This document shows, in pieces, positions 49,525 to 59,663 of a stretch of DNA of 64,000 bases; the stretch's first letter is position 1; each line of letters begins with the position of its first letter. Under the pieces are notes generated by a model that worked only from the letters and a program-made list of their open reading frames with translations, was not told the origin of the DNA and made no database searches. The translations under genes were made by a program, and so were the position numbers. This DNA comes from Bacilli bacterium (GTDB lineage: Bacteria > Bacillota_I > Bacilli_A > RF39 > UBA660). The stretch spans positions 4,615 to 68,614 of the forward strand of contig CAAHEC010000022.1 of NCBI GenBank assembly GCA_900772415.1, given 5' to 3'.

Positions 49525-51054
49525 TTAATCATCATCTTCTAGAGAAACTCTTCTAAATGATGGTTTTGTTTTTTCCAATCTTTTTTTTGCCTCTTCTTTT
49601 TCTTTTAGCTTTTCCTTTCTAGATTTTTTGGGAATGTTAAATTTATCATCTTCTATTTGTTTAATAACAGGTCTTTCATCTACATCATCTAAAGAATAGT
49701 CATAATTATCTTCATAAGATTCCTTTGTAATCTTGCCTTTTAATTTATCTATTTTTCTTTGATACCTTTCTATCTTTTTATCATTTGATTTAAATTTACC
49801 TAATAATTTAAATATAATAATTAGAATAAATATCAATGCTAGAGTCACTGCTACATAAAATACGTATTTAGTATGCATATCTTTTATGTCTGATAACTCC
49901 TTATAATATCTTGAAAATGTACTATTTTTCTTATCATATAAATAAAAGCCTTCGTCACCAGTTTCTAAGTTTTTAGCGTAAACCAAATAGTAGTTATCAT
50001 TATTGTCATATTTATACTTGTAACCATCTATTGTTAAATCATTTATTTTAAAACTAGTTTTAACAAAATCAAGAGGAACTTTAATTCCTTTTTTATCAAG
50101 AATAAGTAAATTAACTTCCCCACCTTTAGCTTCCTTAAATGATGCGTATGAATTCTTATTCTTATCATAGATAAATAATTTTATGTTTCCATCCTCATCT
50201 TTTAATGCTACTAAAAGTACTTTTGCTATTTCACTTTGATAAGCACAAACATCTTGATTTTCTATTCTTACAGTAGTTTCGGTAAAGCCGACTGGTATGT
50301 TTTCTACCTGACCTTTTTTTCTAACAATGGTATAAGTTTTATCTCCAATCTTTACCTTTACTGGATCTAGTTCCTGAACAGTTAAATTTATTATATATTT
50401 CTTTTTTTCTCCATGTTCTGCCGTTACCGTTATTTCAATCTTATTAATACCATCTACAACATCTATTTCACCTGCTCCAGAAATACTTGATTTACTATCT
50501 TGTGCGGTTGCAATTATCTTTGCTTTTGTTGTATCAACCGGAAGAGTTGCCTGATATTCAGTAATATCTTTATTAAATGATGGTGATAAGGTAGCTCCCT
50601 CAACCGATAATGAACTTAAATTATTATTTCTACTATAACTTGCCTCTATTTCTGATTGACTTTTCATTGTAATAGATGATGAACCAGCAAAAGCAGAACA
50701 CTGAGCATTTGTAGAATTACTTGCAAGAGATACATTTACTACTTTAAATGATGTTGTACCTGATGAAATAGATTTAAAAGTATAACTGCTAGTTTTACTA
50801 TCTCCGATTACTCCTACTACTTTTGAACTACCACTAATTAACTGAACTTTAGATGCATCATAACTTAATACATAATACCACGATCCAACATCAGATGATA
50901 CTGTTGTACTTACTTTAAAAGTGCTTCCTACAACAGCACTTTTAGGTGATGAAACACTAACAGAACAAGCTGCTCTTACATCATCTATTTTAAATATAAA
51001 TGTAAATAACAATATAAATAAACTAAATAATAATATCCTAATTTTTTTATTCAT
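49525..51054 (-). CDS. Surface protein with cohesin-like and cadherin-like domains and a C-terminal membrane anchor
   Basis: Protein of 509 residues. A Sec signal peptide ends near DVRA-AC. A cohesin-like domain (about 30-135) follows, with VSVSSPKSAVVGSTFKVST at its start and WYYVLSYDASKVQLISGSSK in its middle. Next is a cadherin-like beta-sandwich (about 145-230; LSSLSVEGATLSPSFNKDIT, then EYQATLP). Later come a region with 'YDKKNS' repeats, a membrane helix near 400-425 and a basic cytoplasmic tail. It is encoded 10 nt after a dockerin-bearing hydrolase, so it could be that enzyme's membrane receptor. Confidence 0.82.
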   Translation of the reverse strand: MNKKIRILLFSLFILLFTFIFKIDDVRAACSVSVSSPKSAVVGSTFKVSTTVSSDVGSWYYVLSYDASKVQLISGSSKVVGVIGDSKTSSYTFKSISSGTTSFKVVNVSLASNSTNAQCSAFAGSSSITMKSQSEIEASYSRNNNLSSLSVEGATLSPSFNKDITEYQATLPVDTTKAKIIATAQDSKSSISGAGEIDVVDGINKIEITVTAEHGEKKKYIINLTVQELDPVKVKIGDKTYTIVRKKGQVENIPVGFTETTVRIENQDVCAYQSEIAKVLLVALKDEDGNIKLFIYDKNKNSYASFKEAKGGEVNLLILDKKGIKVPLDFVKTSFKINDLTIDGYKYKYDNNDNYYLVYAKNLETGDEGFYLYDKKNSTFSRYYKELSDIKDMHTKYVFYVAVTLALIFILIIIFKLLGKFKSNDKKIERYQRKIDKLKGKITKESYEDNYDYSLDDVDERPVIKQIEDDKFNIPKKSRKEKLKEKEEAKKRLEKTKPSFRRVSLEDDD

Positions 51055-51064
51055 TTATTTCCTC

Positions 51065-52831
51065 CTACTGATTTATACTATATTCTTGAAGCAAATATTT
51101 TTTTAATAATAGTAAGTCAACAACATCTACCTTACCATCTTTATTTATATCGGCTGCTTTTTTATTAGGTTCTCCTAAACTTATTTCTCCTAAAATATAT
51201 TTTTTTATGAAAAGTAAGTCAACAACTGATATATTAGCATCTCCATTTATATCTCCATATACAACAATTTGAAAAGTTTTTTTACTATCTATTTCAACTA
51301 TATCTCCCGTAGCAACGGCACCTGATGTTTTAGAATTCCAAGAAGAATTAAGAGTTGCAACCTTTGCAGAAACTCCACTTAATCTCTGTCTTAAGTTTGA
51401 CATATCTTCCCCTAAAGCGACTTTAGTTATATAACCAGTTTCTAAAGAATATCCAGCATTAGATATTTTAGTTTCCGGACTTATTTCAGGCTTGCTATTA
51501 TTACCATTATTATTTTCTTCTGTTTTACCATTATCAGTTTCATTACCACCTATCGTATCAGTTCTGGAAACTTTATAAGCATTAGATGTCATATTATTAT
51601 AAACAGGTATAGTAAATGTGTAATTATCATTTAATTTGCCACTTTTTTCATATGAACCATAAATGCTTGAAGACTCCGATGAAGGTGCCATAATATTTGT
51701 CATATATTCATAAGTATATGGAGCCGTTTTTCTGTTAGAAGATACATTGAATTTTTGAAAATATAACGTATCTTTTCCATTGTTAACATATTTATTAGCA
51801 ATAAATAATGCGCCTCCAGTTATAGCCTTTTGTCTTGTATTCCAACCTTCTTTAACTGCTCTTTGAAGTCCTAAAATATAATTATTTTCTCCAGAGTAAG
51901 CTCCTATATTATAAAAATTATAATATCCTTCATAACCACTAACTGTTCCAGATGCTGCAGATGACATTTTTATTCCCATTTCTTGAAGGGCACGTGATGC
52001 AAGGTGCGTAGATGATACTCCGGAAGCTTTTGCAGCCTCTATAAATGCATCAGCATATTTTTTAGTATATCCTTCTTCAGAAAAACTTCCTTCCATAAAA
52101 CTTCCGTTTAATATACCTTGTACTGATGAATTTTGTTTTTCATTATATATTAAACTTTCAAACATAAATATATTTTTTTCAGTCAAAAAGTTTCTTGGAT
52201 CCAAAAAATACCCAACAGCATCATAACATGGTGCATACCAGTTTTTGCCATCTACTATTACTCCGTTTGGATTTTCACTATCTCTATAAAATAATGATGG
52301 GTAAAGATATGAAATCGAACTTTGTCCCTTCTCACTTTCTGCTGTTACTGAAGCTTTCCAATCAAGATTAGTATTATCTGCTTTAAACGTCCAATTAGGA
52401 TGAATAGCATGTAATTTTCTTAAATAAGGTTTATAACTATTTGGAAAAGAGCTTATACTTTGTTCAAATGAAGTATCATCATTATATGAATACGTTTTTA
52501 CATCATACATGCAAGCTTTTGCAAGATAACCTGTATATTCTCTTGCAGCGTAGTCCATTTTTACCGCATACCAAGTTTGATTATTCTTTCCATTGTTAGG
52601 TCCGATTGCAGTTTTTATATAAGAAACTTCCTGATTTGCTGCTACCTTAACGTCATCATTTCCGTTTTTTATGGCATCTGATTTATCACTTGGAGACGTT
52701 CTTAGTGCACACTTATACTTTGCCTTATACATATCATATGAAAATGCATTTACTTTTGGTAACATAATAAAACATGAAAGTATTGCAAAGAACATAATTA
52801 ATAATTTTTTCTTCTTGTTAAGCATTTTCAT
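51065..52831 (-). CDS. Secreted glucosaminidase (LytG-like) with C-terminal dockerin
   Basis: Protein of 588 residues. The signal peptide (LLIMFFAILSCFIMLPKVNA) is followed by an SH3-like N-terminal region. A beta-N-acetylglucosaminidase domain (about 135-380) shows HPNWTFKADNTNLDW, THLASRALQEMGIKM and GYYNFYNIGAYSG, as in LytG-type wall hydrolases. Residues about 525-585 are a type I dockerin with two calcium-binding repeats (GDINGDANISVVDLLFIKKY and ADINKDGKVDVVDLLLLKKY). The partner is plausibly the adjacent cohesin-like protein. Both genes are on one transcript with a hairpin after the second. Confidence 0.9.
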   Translation of the reverse strand: MKMLNKKKKLLIMFFAILSCFIMLPKVNAFSYDMYKAKYKCALRTSPSDKSDAIKNGNDDVKVAANQEVSYIKTAIGPNNGKNNQTWYAVKMDYAAREYTGYLAKACMYDVKTYSYNDDTSFEQSISSFPNSYKPYLRKLHAIHPNWTFKADNTNLDWKASVTAESEKGQSSISYLYPSLFYRDSENPNGVIVDGKNWYAPCYDAVGYFLDPRNFLTEKNIFMFESLIYNEKQNSSVQGILNGSFMEGSFSEEGYTKKYADAFIEAAKASGVSSTHLASRALQEMGIKMSSAASGTVSGYEGYYNFYNIGAYSGENNYILGLQRAVKEGWNTRQKAITGGALFIANKYVNNGKDTLYFQKFNVSSNRKTAPYTYEYMTNIMAPSSESSSIYGSYEKSGKLNDNYTFTIPVYNNMTSNAYKVSRTDTIGGNETDNGKTEENNNGNNSKPEISPETKISNAGYSLETGYITKVALGEDMSNLRQRLSGVSAKVATLNSSWNSKTSGAVATGDIVEIDSKKTFQIVVYGDINGDANISVVDLLFIKKYILGEISLGEPNKKAADINKDGKVDVVDLLLLKKYLLQEYSINQ

Positions 52832-53003
52832 ATAACCAACTCCTACCTATATTGATTATAACATGAAAAGAATGGTAAAATATAGATATTTAGACTAAAT
52901 AAGCCCTAAATTGTCAAATATTGTAAAGCTATTTTGCATAATCTTTTGTTTTAAAAGCATCCTATTAATATAAATGATTTTGGTATTCTAGCAAAGTTGT
53001 TTT

Positions 53004-53031
53004 TTGTCTAATTTTATTGTATACTTATAAA
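53004..53031 (+). promoter_or_regulatory. Promoter of the LCP gene
   Basis: TTGTCT (53004-53009), 16-bp spacer, TATAAA (53026-53031), then AGAGGTGAT before a TTG start codon. Confidence 0.5.
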
Positions 53032-53048
53032 GTACTAGAGGTGATATT

Positions 53049-54662
53049 TTGGAAAATAAAAAAAAGAAATTTAAAAAAGCAGTATTACTTTTATTTCCAC
53101 TGTTAATAATTTATTATTTATCTAGCATATACTTCGTAAAAGAAATATATTATTATAATTCGTCAAAAAGTTTTATGACCTACGTTGTTTATGCATCTAT
53201 CATATTAACAGCATTATTTATGGTTATATTTACTATAAGAGGTTTTAAATGTATAAAGAAAAATAAAACAAAAAGTTATGTTTGGTATTTTATATTCATT
53301 ATACTGTTTATTGCAACTGAATTATTCGCAAGCATAAACATAAGCAAAATATCTAATTCTTTATCTAAAATAACTAATAAAGAAGCTGGATACTCAACTA
53401 GTTTAGTTACTTTAAGTTCTTCTAAAATTAAAACAATAAAAGATTTAGACGATGAAAGCTTAATTGGTATGATAAGTGACACTAATAACGATGAAGGCTA
53501 TAAACTTCCTATGGAAATTATAAAAAGTAAAAAAATAGATAAAAAAAGTATTGTAAGCTACGACGATTTTACTTCAATGCTTACTGATTTATATAATAAA
53601 AAAATAGATGCCATTTTTGTTAGTTCATCTTATGTGTCTATGTTTGCTAGCCTAGATGGATATGAAAACATAGGAAATGATACAAAGGTAATATATGAAA
53701 AAAATAAGAAGGTAATTAAAAAGACGTCAGAATCAAATAAAACGTTAAACGAACCATTTACTTTACTTATTATGGGAGTTGATTCAACTTCTACGTCACT
53801 TAAAAAAAGCAATTCATTTAACGGGGATACGTTAATGCTTATTACGTTTAACCCAAACACTATGAATGCTACCATACTAAGTATTCCAAGGGATACTAGA
53901 GTACCTATTGTATGTACTAGATCAAAAGCTAAAAATAAGATAAATGCAACGGGAGCTTATGGTGCTGACTGCGTAATGGATACAATAACAAACTTTACTG
54001 GTATTAAAATTGATTACTGGGTAAAAGTTAACTTTAAAGGAGTTGTATCCCTTGTTGATGCCCTAGGCGGTGTTGATATAGATGTTCCTTATTCATTTTG
54101 TGAACAAAATAGTAACAGAGACTTTGGAAAAGATACAATATACATAGAAAAAGGACGTCAAACATTAAACGGAGAGCAATCCCTAGCCTTTGCAAGAAAT
54201 AGGCATCCTTGGCCACAATACTGTGGAAAAAAATATTCTAATTACACAAGTAATGATTTTATAAGAGGGCAAAATCAACAACAAATAGTAAAAGCTATGG
54301 CTAATAAATTAAAAGATGTAAGAAGTTTATCTCAATTATATAAATTACTTGATATTGCAGGAGATAACTTAGATACAAATATTGATAAAGATACTATGAT
54401 TACTGGATTTGATACCTTTAAGAATATAATCTTTAATTCTAAAAACATAAATAACGAAGACTTTGTTGGAACTCAAAGACTATACCTATCTGGTTATGAT
54501 AATAAGATTAATGGTATTTACTACTTTGAGTATTCGGTACAAAGTTTAAAAGAAGTTGTTAATGCAATGAAAATTAATCTTGAAATAAAAAAACCAGAAA
54601 TGGATAAGGAATTTAGTTTTTCAATAAATAATCCATATGAAGATACACAAATAGGAAAATAA
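53049..54662 (+). CDS. LytR-CpsA-Psr (LCP) family glycan ligase with an extra solute-binding-like segment
   Basis: Protein of 537 residues with a TTG start supported by AGAGGTGAT. Three N-terminal membrane helices precede a segment (about 125-225) with IKTIKDLDDESLIGMISDTN and KIDAIFVSSSYVSMF, like one lobe of a family-3 solute-binding protein. The LCP domain follows (about 240-440): LLIMGVDSTS, GDTLMLITFNPNT, SIPRDTRVPI and LAFARNRHP. LCP enzymes move wall glycans from undecaprenyl pyrophosphate to peptidoglycan. The long N-terminal module is unusual and could sense a ligand. It is next to the Wzy-like polymerase gene on the same strand. Confidence 0.9.
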   Translation: MENKKKKFKKAVLLLFPLLIIYYLSSIYFVKEIYYYNSSKSFMTYVVYASIILTALFMVIFTIRGFKCIKKNKTKSYVWYFIFIILFIATELFASINISKISNSLSKITNKEAGYSTSLVTLSSSKIKTIKDLDDESLIGMISDTNNDEGYKLPMEIIKSKKIDKKSIVSYDDFTSMLTDLYNKKIDAIFVSSSYVSMFASLDGYENIGNDTKVIYEKNKKVIKKTSESNKTLNEPFTLLIMGVDSTSTSLKKSNSFNGDTLMLITFNPNTMNATILSIPRDTRVPIVCTRSKAKNKINATGAYGADCVMDTITNFTGIKIDYWVKVNFKGVVSLVDALGGVDIDVPYSFCEQNSNRDFGKDTIYIEKGRQTLNGEQSLAFARNRHPWPQYCGKKYSNYTSNDFIRGQNQQQIVKAMANKLKDVRSLSQLYKLLDIAGDNLDTNIDKDTMITGFDTFKNIIFNSKNINNEDFVGTQRLYLSGYDNKINGIYYFEYSVQSLKEVVNAMKINLEIKKPEMDKEFSFSINNPYEDTQIGK

Positions 54663-54739
54663 ACTTATAAAAATTAAGTTTCTTTTCCTTTTTTTAGTAT
54701 AATGTTATAATGTTATTATAGCTAAAGGAGTTCGTAATA

Positions 54740-56005
54740 ATGATTAAAAAACTATTTAAAAACTATGAAAAAATATTTATGATATTTTTGTATTTACAAC
54801 CATTTTTAGATTTATCAGCGGGCATTATGCTTCATTTTAATATTAATCTAACAATTAGTTCAGTAATAAGAATCTTATTTATGGTGGTAAGCTTTATATA
54901 CTTAATTTTTTATATAAGAAATAAAAAACTTAATATATACTTAGGATGTCTAATACTTTATTTTATAATGTTTATAACAACGGTTTTAATAACAAAAGGT
55001 TATCCTGCCCTATTTTATGAGGTTAAAAACCTAATTACAACTTACTACTTTGTAGTTATTATGCTCACGCTTACTAATCTTTATAAAAATACTTTGTTTA
55101 ATACTAAAAACTTACTTATAATATACGTAATATATTTAATCTGTATATTTATTCCAAACATATTTAACATTGGTTTTAACAGCTACTATGAAAGTAAGAC
55201 AGGTTCCGTTGGATGGTTTTTATCTGCCAATTCAGTAGGTAGCATTTTATCTATTATACTTCCTATATTACTTATTAATATTAAAAAAATAAACATAAAA
55301 ATAATGATATTAGGATTAATAAACTTATATGTAATATTTGGTATAGGAACAAAGGTTCCACCACTTACGTTTATATTAGTAATTGGCATAAACGTACTTT
55401 ATTATATTATTACATTAATAAGAAAAAAAGAATATAAAAAGTTAGCCATTATCTTATTACCAGTTATAATAGTTTTTATAGCATCATTCTTCATATTTCC
55501 AAAAACTCACTTTTATAAAAACTTAGTTATTCATATAAATTATTTAGAAAAAAAAGATAATGGAAAAATAACTACTTGGCATATAATAGATCATTTTATA
55601 TTCTCAGAAAGACTTTCATTTGAAGAAAAAACAAGAAAAGCATACAATAAATCTAGTATTCTTGAAAAGGCTTTTGGAATTGGTTATATAGAAAATTATT
55701 CTACTGATAAAGTAAGTCTTAAAACGGTTGAAATGGACTATTTCGATGTATTTTATAGACATGGTATATTTGGTTTTATTTTATTCTTTTATCCATTAGT
55801 ATACGTTTTAAAAGGCATATTAAATAATAAATATAAATTAAATAAAAAAACACTTAATATTGGCACATCAATTTTACTTATGTTTATTCTTGCATTATTT
55901 CAAGGACATATATTTGTAAACCCTGCAAATAGCATTTATGTAGCATTAATATTAGCCTTAACCTATAATAAAAGTATGGAATTTAAAATCGAAAAACAAG
56001 CTTAA
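54740..56005 (+). CDS. O-antigen ligase/polymerase-like membrane protein (Wzy/WaaL superfamily)
   Basis: Protein of 421 residues with about eleven membrane helices and one large extracellular loop (about 275-345) containing IDHFIFSERLSFEEKTRKAY. The helix pattern and the loop location fit the O-antigen ligase superfamily, whose members polymerise or ligate lipid-linked glycans outside the membrane. A GGAG-type site precedes the ATG. It follows the LCP gene on the same strand and ends at a bidirectional hairpin. No single catalytic motif is decisive. Confidence 0.78.
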   Translation: MIKKLFKNYEKIFMIFLYLQPFLDLSAGIMLHFNINLTISSVIRILFMVVSFIYLIFYIRNKKLNIYLGCLILYFIMFITTVLITKGYPALFYEVKNLITTYYFVVIMLTLTNLYKNTLFNTKNLLIIYVIYLICIFIPNIFNIGFNSYYESKTGSVGWFLSANSVGSILSIILPILLINIKKINIKIMILGLINLYVIFGIGTKVPPLTFILVIGINVLYYIITLIRKKEYKKLAIILLPVIIVFIASFFIFPKTHFYKNLVIHINYLEKKDNGKITTWHIIDHFIFSERLSFEEKTRKAYNKSSILEKAFGIGYIENYSTDKVSLKTVEMDYFDVFYRHGIFGFILFFYPLVYVLKGILNNKYKLNKKTLNIGTSILLMFILALFQGHIFVNPANSIYVALILALTYNKSMEFKIEKQA

Positions 56006-56030
56006 ATATTAAATTAAAGCTTGTTTTTTG
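55994..56030. terminator. Shared terminator between the polymerase-like gene and the convergent 223-residue gene
   Basis: AAACAAGCTT (55994-56003) pairs with AAGCTTGTTT (56017-56026), with A and T tracts outside. Confidence 0.85.
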
Positions 56031-56031
56031 T

Positions 56032-56703
56032 TTAATCCATTTCTACTATATATAACTTATTATTATCTTTAATAAGAATCATTTTAGCTTCTGTCTCATA
56101 TCCTAAGTCTTCTTTATAATCCCAAGAAATAGTTACTTTATAAGCATCTACTGTTGTACCCTTTGATGTTGTAGTAACATATTTTTTATATCTTCTTTCT
56201 TTAGTAGGTTTAGTAGTTGTTGTAATATCCTTAATAACAAACGTAGTATTTTCTAACTTAACATCATTTATAGAGCTTACTTCTGGAAGTTTTTGAGTTC
56301 TTTTATCTGATTTAACTTCAACATATTTATAAAATGTACTTCTAGCTTGATCAATAAAATTATCTTTCATATCTTCTTTAATAAATTGTATTCCACCAAT
56401 ATCATTTTTAGATAACTTATTATTTAATGTATAAAAGTCAATTATAAATAGCTTTGATATTTCTTTAGCATAATCTTCATAATTTACGTCATTAGAAGAT
56501 AAAATTTTATCTAACTTTTCAAATTCTTCCTTATAAATTGCAGTTTCGTTTTCATCTAAAGTATATCCATACTTAGATATTGTCTTAATTACTTTAACTT
56601 CATTTTTATCAGTTTTAAAGAAAAACTTATAAACTAGCACTCCTATAATTAAAAATATAACTAATATAATTAAGATTATTAATATTTTTCTAATTTTTTT
56701 CAT
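56032..56703 (-). CDS. Hypothetical membrane-anchored extracellular protein
   Basis: A 223-residue protein with an N-terminal signal anchor (RKILIILIILVIFLIIGVLV) and an extracellular Lys/Asp/Thr-rich domain ending in a beta-rich section (VDAYKVTISWDYKEDLGYET). Family unknown. Its start overlaps the end of the LtaS-type gene by 14 nt, so the two proteins are probably made together and may act together at the cell surface. Confidence 0.7.
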   Translation of the reverse strand: MKKIRKILIILIILVIFLIIGVLVYKFFFKTDKNEVKVIKTISKYGYTLDENETAIYKEEFEKLDKILSSNDVNYEDYAKEISKLFIIDFYTLNNKLSKNDIGGIQFIKEDMKDNFIDQARSTFYKYVEVKSDKRTQKLPEVSSINDVKLENTTFVIKDITTTTKPTKERRYKKYVTTTSKGTTVDAYKVTISWDYKEDLGYETEAKMILIKDNNKLYIVEMD

Positions 56704-58765
56704 TATTATCTTCCTTTTCTAAATCATAAACAATTATTGAATCTGATACTTCAAGAATTTTATTTGCATAATCTTTATTTTTTTCTATTTCAGTTTCAGT
56801 TACTACACTATCTTTAAGCAACAAATACTCTTCTTTTTGAGCATTGTAATACATTTTATCAGTTACCCAATTTCCATTTGGAAAAACAACAATATTATTA
56901 TCTATATTAAAAATATCATGTCCTAAAGCATATTTATAATCAAAATTAAACATATTAGCAAGTGTTGGCATAGCATCATACATACCCATTACTTTATCAA
57001 TTCTTTTATTTAAAATTTTATTATTTTTACTATCTTTTGTCCAAATTATAAAAGGAACTTTTCTATTTAATTCATAATTATAATAATCTACATCAACATA
57101 GTTTTCATTTGAACTATCATAATATTTATTTTCTCCAGATTCTTTACTTGCTTCAAAGTCATAATTATAAAAGTTTTTATATTGTTTTTTAGCTATTTTA
57201 GCATCATGATCACCATATATAACTATAACTGTATTATCTAATAATCCATTTTGATCTAATTCATTAATAAAATCTCCTATTGCAGAGTCCGCATAATGAA
57301 CTGACTTAAAATATCTACCAAGTTCACTTCCCTCTAAATAAGGAAGTGACTTTTGAACAGTGTTTCCGTTTTGATCGGTTTCAGTATACTTATAGTCAAC
57401 TGAATAACTTCCATATTTATCTTCATCATCCCAAGGAGTATGATTAGTTAATGTAATTAAAGTTACAAAATAATTATTATTTTTTTCACTTATGTTTTTT
57501 ATTTTATTAGTTGCTTGCCTAAAGAATTCTTTATCTGATAAACCCATTCCCATTATTGTATTTGAATCTGTATAATCAAATGAATCTTTTGCATAAAACT
57601 TATTATATCCTAAAGTTTCATGCATAACATTTCTATTCCAAAAAGATGCATTATTAGCGTGCATACTAGCTGTATAATAGCCCTTTTGTTTTAATAAATT
57701 AGGCATAGCTTCGTACGTTCTTTTCCAATAATTCACAAATACCGTACCAGTTGATGCTGGAAGAAGTGAGGTGTTAAAGGTAAATTCTGTATCACTTGAC
57801 GTTCCAACGCTTACTTGTGGATAATAATTTGAGAAGAATAAACCTTCTTTTGCAAGTTTATTTAAATTAGGTGTTAATTCTTCATTATTAAATGATAAAG
57901 TCATATTTTGTGTCATCATACTCTCAGAATGAATAACTATAATATTTTTACCTTCAAATATATTTGTATAAATATTACTTTTAGAGTTACTTGTATCATT
58001 TATCGATTTTTCTTTATAAAAATCTCTTACTGTTTTAGATGCACTATCATATCCAAACATACTTGTAAATTTAGATTCAGTACTCTTAACTAAGTCGTTT
58101 AACTGGTATACATAAATTCCAAATCTTTGTACTAAATATTCTCTATTCCACTGTTTTTTTAGTCTACTATAATCAGACGATTTCATCATTATTATAGTTA
58201 AAAATATCATAAAAACACTTAAAATTATTGTATTTAAAAACCTTTTTTTACTACGTTCTATAAGTACAACTTTTTGATAATATTTTTTCTTTTTCAAAAT
58301 AATATGTATTATTGGAAGTAATATAACTGGTAATATTAATATGACATCCTTAAGTTTTATTAAAGTAGTTACAACAGAACCATCCATATCTCCTAAAAAT
58401 GATGCAGTAGATAAAAGAGAAAACGATGAAAAAGAAATATAATTTTCATAGTAGACTGCATTTACAATACATACAAGAGTCATAACAACTGTAAGTGGCA
58501 TAAGTACTTTAAATTGTTTTTTTGGTTTTAAAAGATAAGCAAAAGCCCCAAATACTAATATAAATGCTAAATCTGATATCATAGCCTTAAAACTAAATAA
58601 ATTGCCCATTGTAACAATTCTAAGGAGCCAAGAATTAACTAGGTTAATTAGTACATATGATATAAATAGTACGTTTGTTTTAATATATCTTAAGATACTA
58701 ATCTCCTTATATCTTATTTTCACTTTATTAACTAATTTTTTAAAGTTATTCTTAATTTTGTTCAT
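56690..58765 (-). CDS. LtaS-type phosphoglycerol transferase / sulfatase-fold enzyme
   Basis: Protein of 691 residues. Five membrane helices in the first 230 are followed by a sulfatase-fold extracellular domain. The metal/nucleophile motifs are IVIHSESMMT, then SVGTSSDTEFTFNTSL, MHANNASFWNRNVMHETLGY, and GDHDAKI. It resembles lipoteichoic acid synthase, which polymerises glycerol phosphate from phosphatidylglycerol. It could equally modify another glycan. The start at 58765 is fixed by GGAGG. It is co-transcribed with the gene at 56032. Confidence 0.88.
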   Translation of the reverse strand: MNKIKNNFKKLVNKVKIRYKEISILRYIKTNVLFISYVLINLVNSWLLRIVTMGNLFSFKAMISDLAFILVFGAFAYLLKPKKQFKVLMPLTVVMTLVCIVNAVYYENYISFSSFSLLSTASFLGDMDGSVVTTLIKLKDVILILPVILLPIIHIILKKKKYYQKVVLIERSKKRFLNTIILSVFMIFLTIIMMKSSDYSRLKKQWNREYLVQRFGIYVYQLNDLVKSTESKFTSMFGYDSASKTVRDFYKEKSINDTSNSKSNIYTNIFEGKNIIVIHSESMMTQNMTLSFNNEELTPNLNKLAKEGLFFSNYYPQVSVGTSSDTEFTFNTSLLPASTGTVFVNYWKRTYEAMPNLLKQKGYYTASMHANNASFWNRNVMHETLGYNKFYAKDSFDYTDSNTIMGMGLSDKEFFRQATNKIKNISEKNNNYFVTLITLTNHTPWDDEDKYGSYSVDYKYTETDQNGNTVQKSLPYLEGSELGRYFKSVHYADSAIGDFINELDQNGLLDNTVIVIYGDHDAKIAKKQYKNFYNYDFEASKESGENKYYDSSNENYVDVDYYNYELNRKVPFIIWTKDSKNNKILNKRIDKVMGMYDAMPTLANMFNFDYKYALGHDIFNIDNNIVVFPNGNWVTDKMYYNAQKEEYLLLKDSVVTETEIEKNKDYANKILEVSDSIIVYDLEKEDNNEKN

Positions 58766-58798
58766 AACAATTACCTCCATGTATCTATATAATTATAA

Positions 58799-58830
58799 CA
58801 CAAAAAAAGCCTTTTCCTAAAGACTTTTTA
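58799..58830 (-). terminator. Terminator after the YihY-family gene
   Basis: AAAAAG-C-TT and AA-G-CTTTTT arms pair with minor bulges around AGG, ending in seven Ts on the minus strand. Confidence 0.65.
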
Positions 58831-59656
58831 TTTCCCCCGTTTTTTCTAAATTTAATTTATAATTATTAATTGTCATACCATATACAAATATATAACTCAT
58901 CCAATAAATCCAAATCATTAAAATGATTAAGTTAGATAAGTTACCATAGAATTTTGTATAATTTGCAAAATTAGTAACATAAATTGAATATACAAATGTT
59001 GTAACTATCCATATAATAGTTGTTAGCAAAGCCCCTTTATTAACACTTTTACTTGGTATATTAACATTAGGCGCTATTGTATAAATAACTTTTATACTAA
59101 TAAATACCATGATAAATACAAAAGGCCATTTTAAGACATCATAGATTAACAATATATAAGGTGAAACTGACTTATTAACCAATGTAACATAGGCAACTAA
59201 TCTACTACCAATAGACAATACCACCACAATAGTTAATACTAAAAATATAAGTATAATTAGCATTATTATAGCTTTTATTCTAGTTCTAAAAAAATCTCTT
59301 TGTTTTCCATTATAAATTTGTGTTGAAGCGATTATTATAGAATGAGTTGCTTTAGCCGCAACATAAAACGCTGTAATAATGAAGAATATATCTAAAGTTC
59401 CTACTTTTTGACTTTCAAATATGGATATTATGATATTTGATACCCCACTAGGTAAATAATGTTTTATAAAATCCATAACAAAGTCAAAACTAATTGATAA
59501 TTTAGATGCAAACATAACAAGTAAACTTATTAGAGGAATTATAGATAGAATCACAAAAAACGAAATTTGCCCAGGTAATATTGACATTAAAGGTGTACTC
59601 ATTAAATTTACGTTTTCTTTAACATGTCCCCTTATTTTTTCTCTATTTTCTTTCAT
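58817..59656 (-). CDS. YihY/BrkB-family membrane protein
   Basis: A 279-residue protein with about six membrane helices. LMSTPLMSILPGQISFFVIL, THSIIIASTQIYNGKQ and IWIYWMSYIFVYGMTINNY are typical of the YihY/virulence factor BrkB (formerly called RNase BN) family. No enzyme activity should be claimed: the ribonuclease label was withdrawn. It begins 7 nt after the upstream GGDEF gene stops, so they form an operon. Confidence 0.88.
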   Translation of the reverse strand: MKENREKIRGHVKENVNLMSTPLMSILPGQISFFVILSIIPLISLLVMFASKLSISFDFVMDFIKHYLPSGVSNIIISIFESQKVGTLDIFFIITAFYVAAKATHSIIIASTQIYNGKQRDFFRTRIKAIIMLIILIFLVLTIVVVLSIGSRLVAYVTLVNKSVSPYILLIYDVLKWPFVFIMVFISIKVIYTIAPNVNIPSKSVNKGALLTTIIWIVTTFVYSIYVTNFANYTKFYGNLSNLIILMIWIYWMSYIFVYGMTINNYKLNLEKTGEIKSL

Positions 59657-59663
59657 AATTTAC

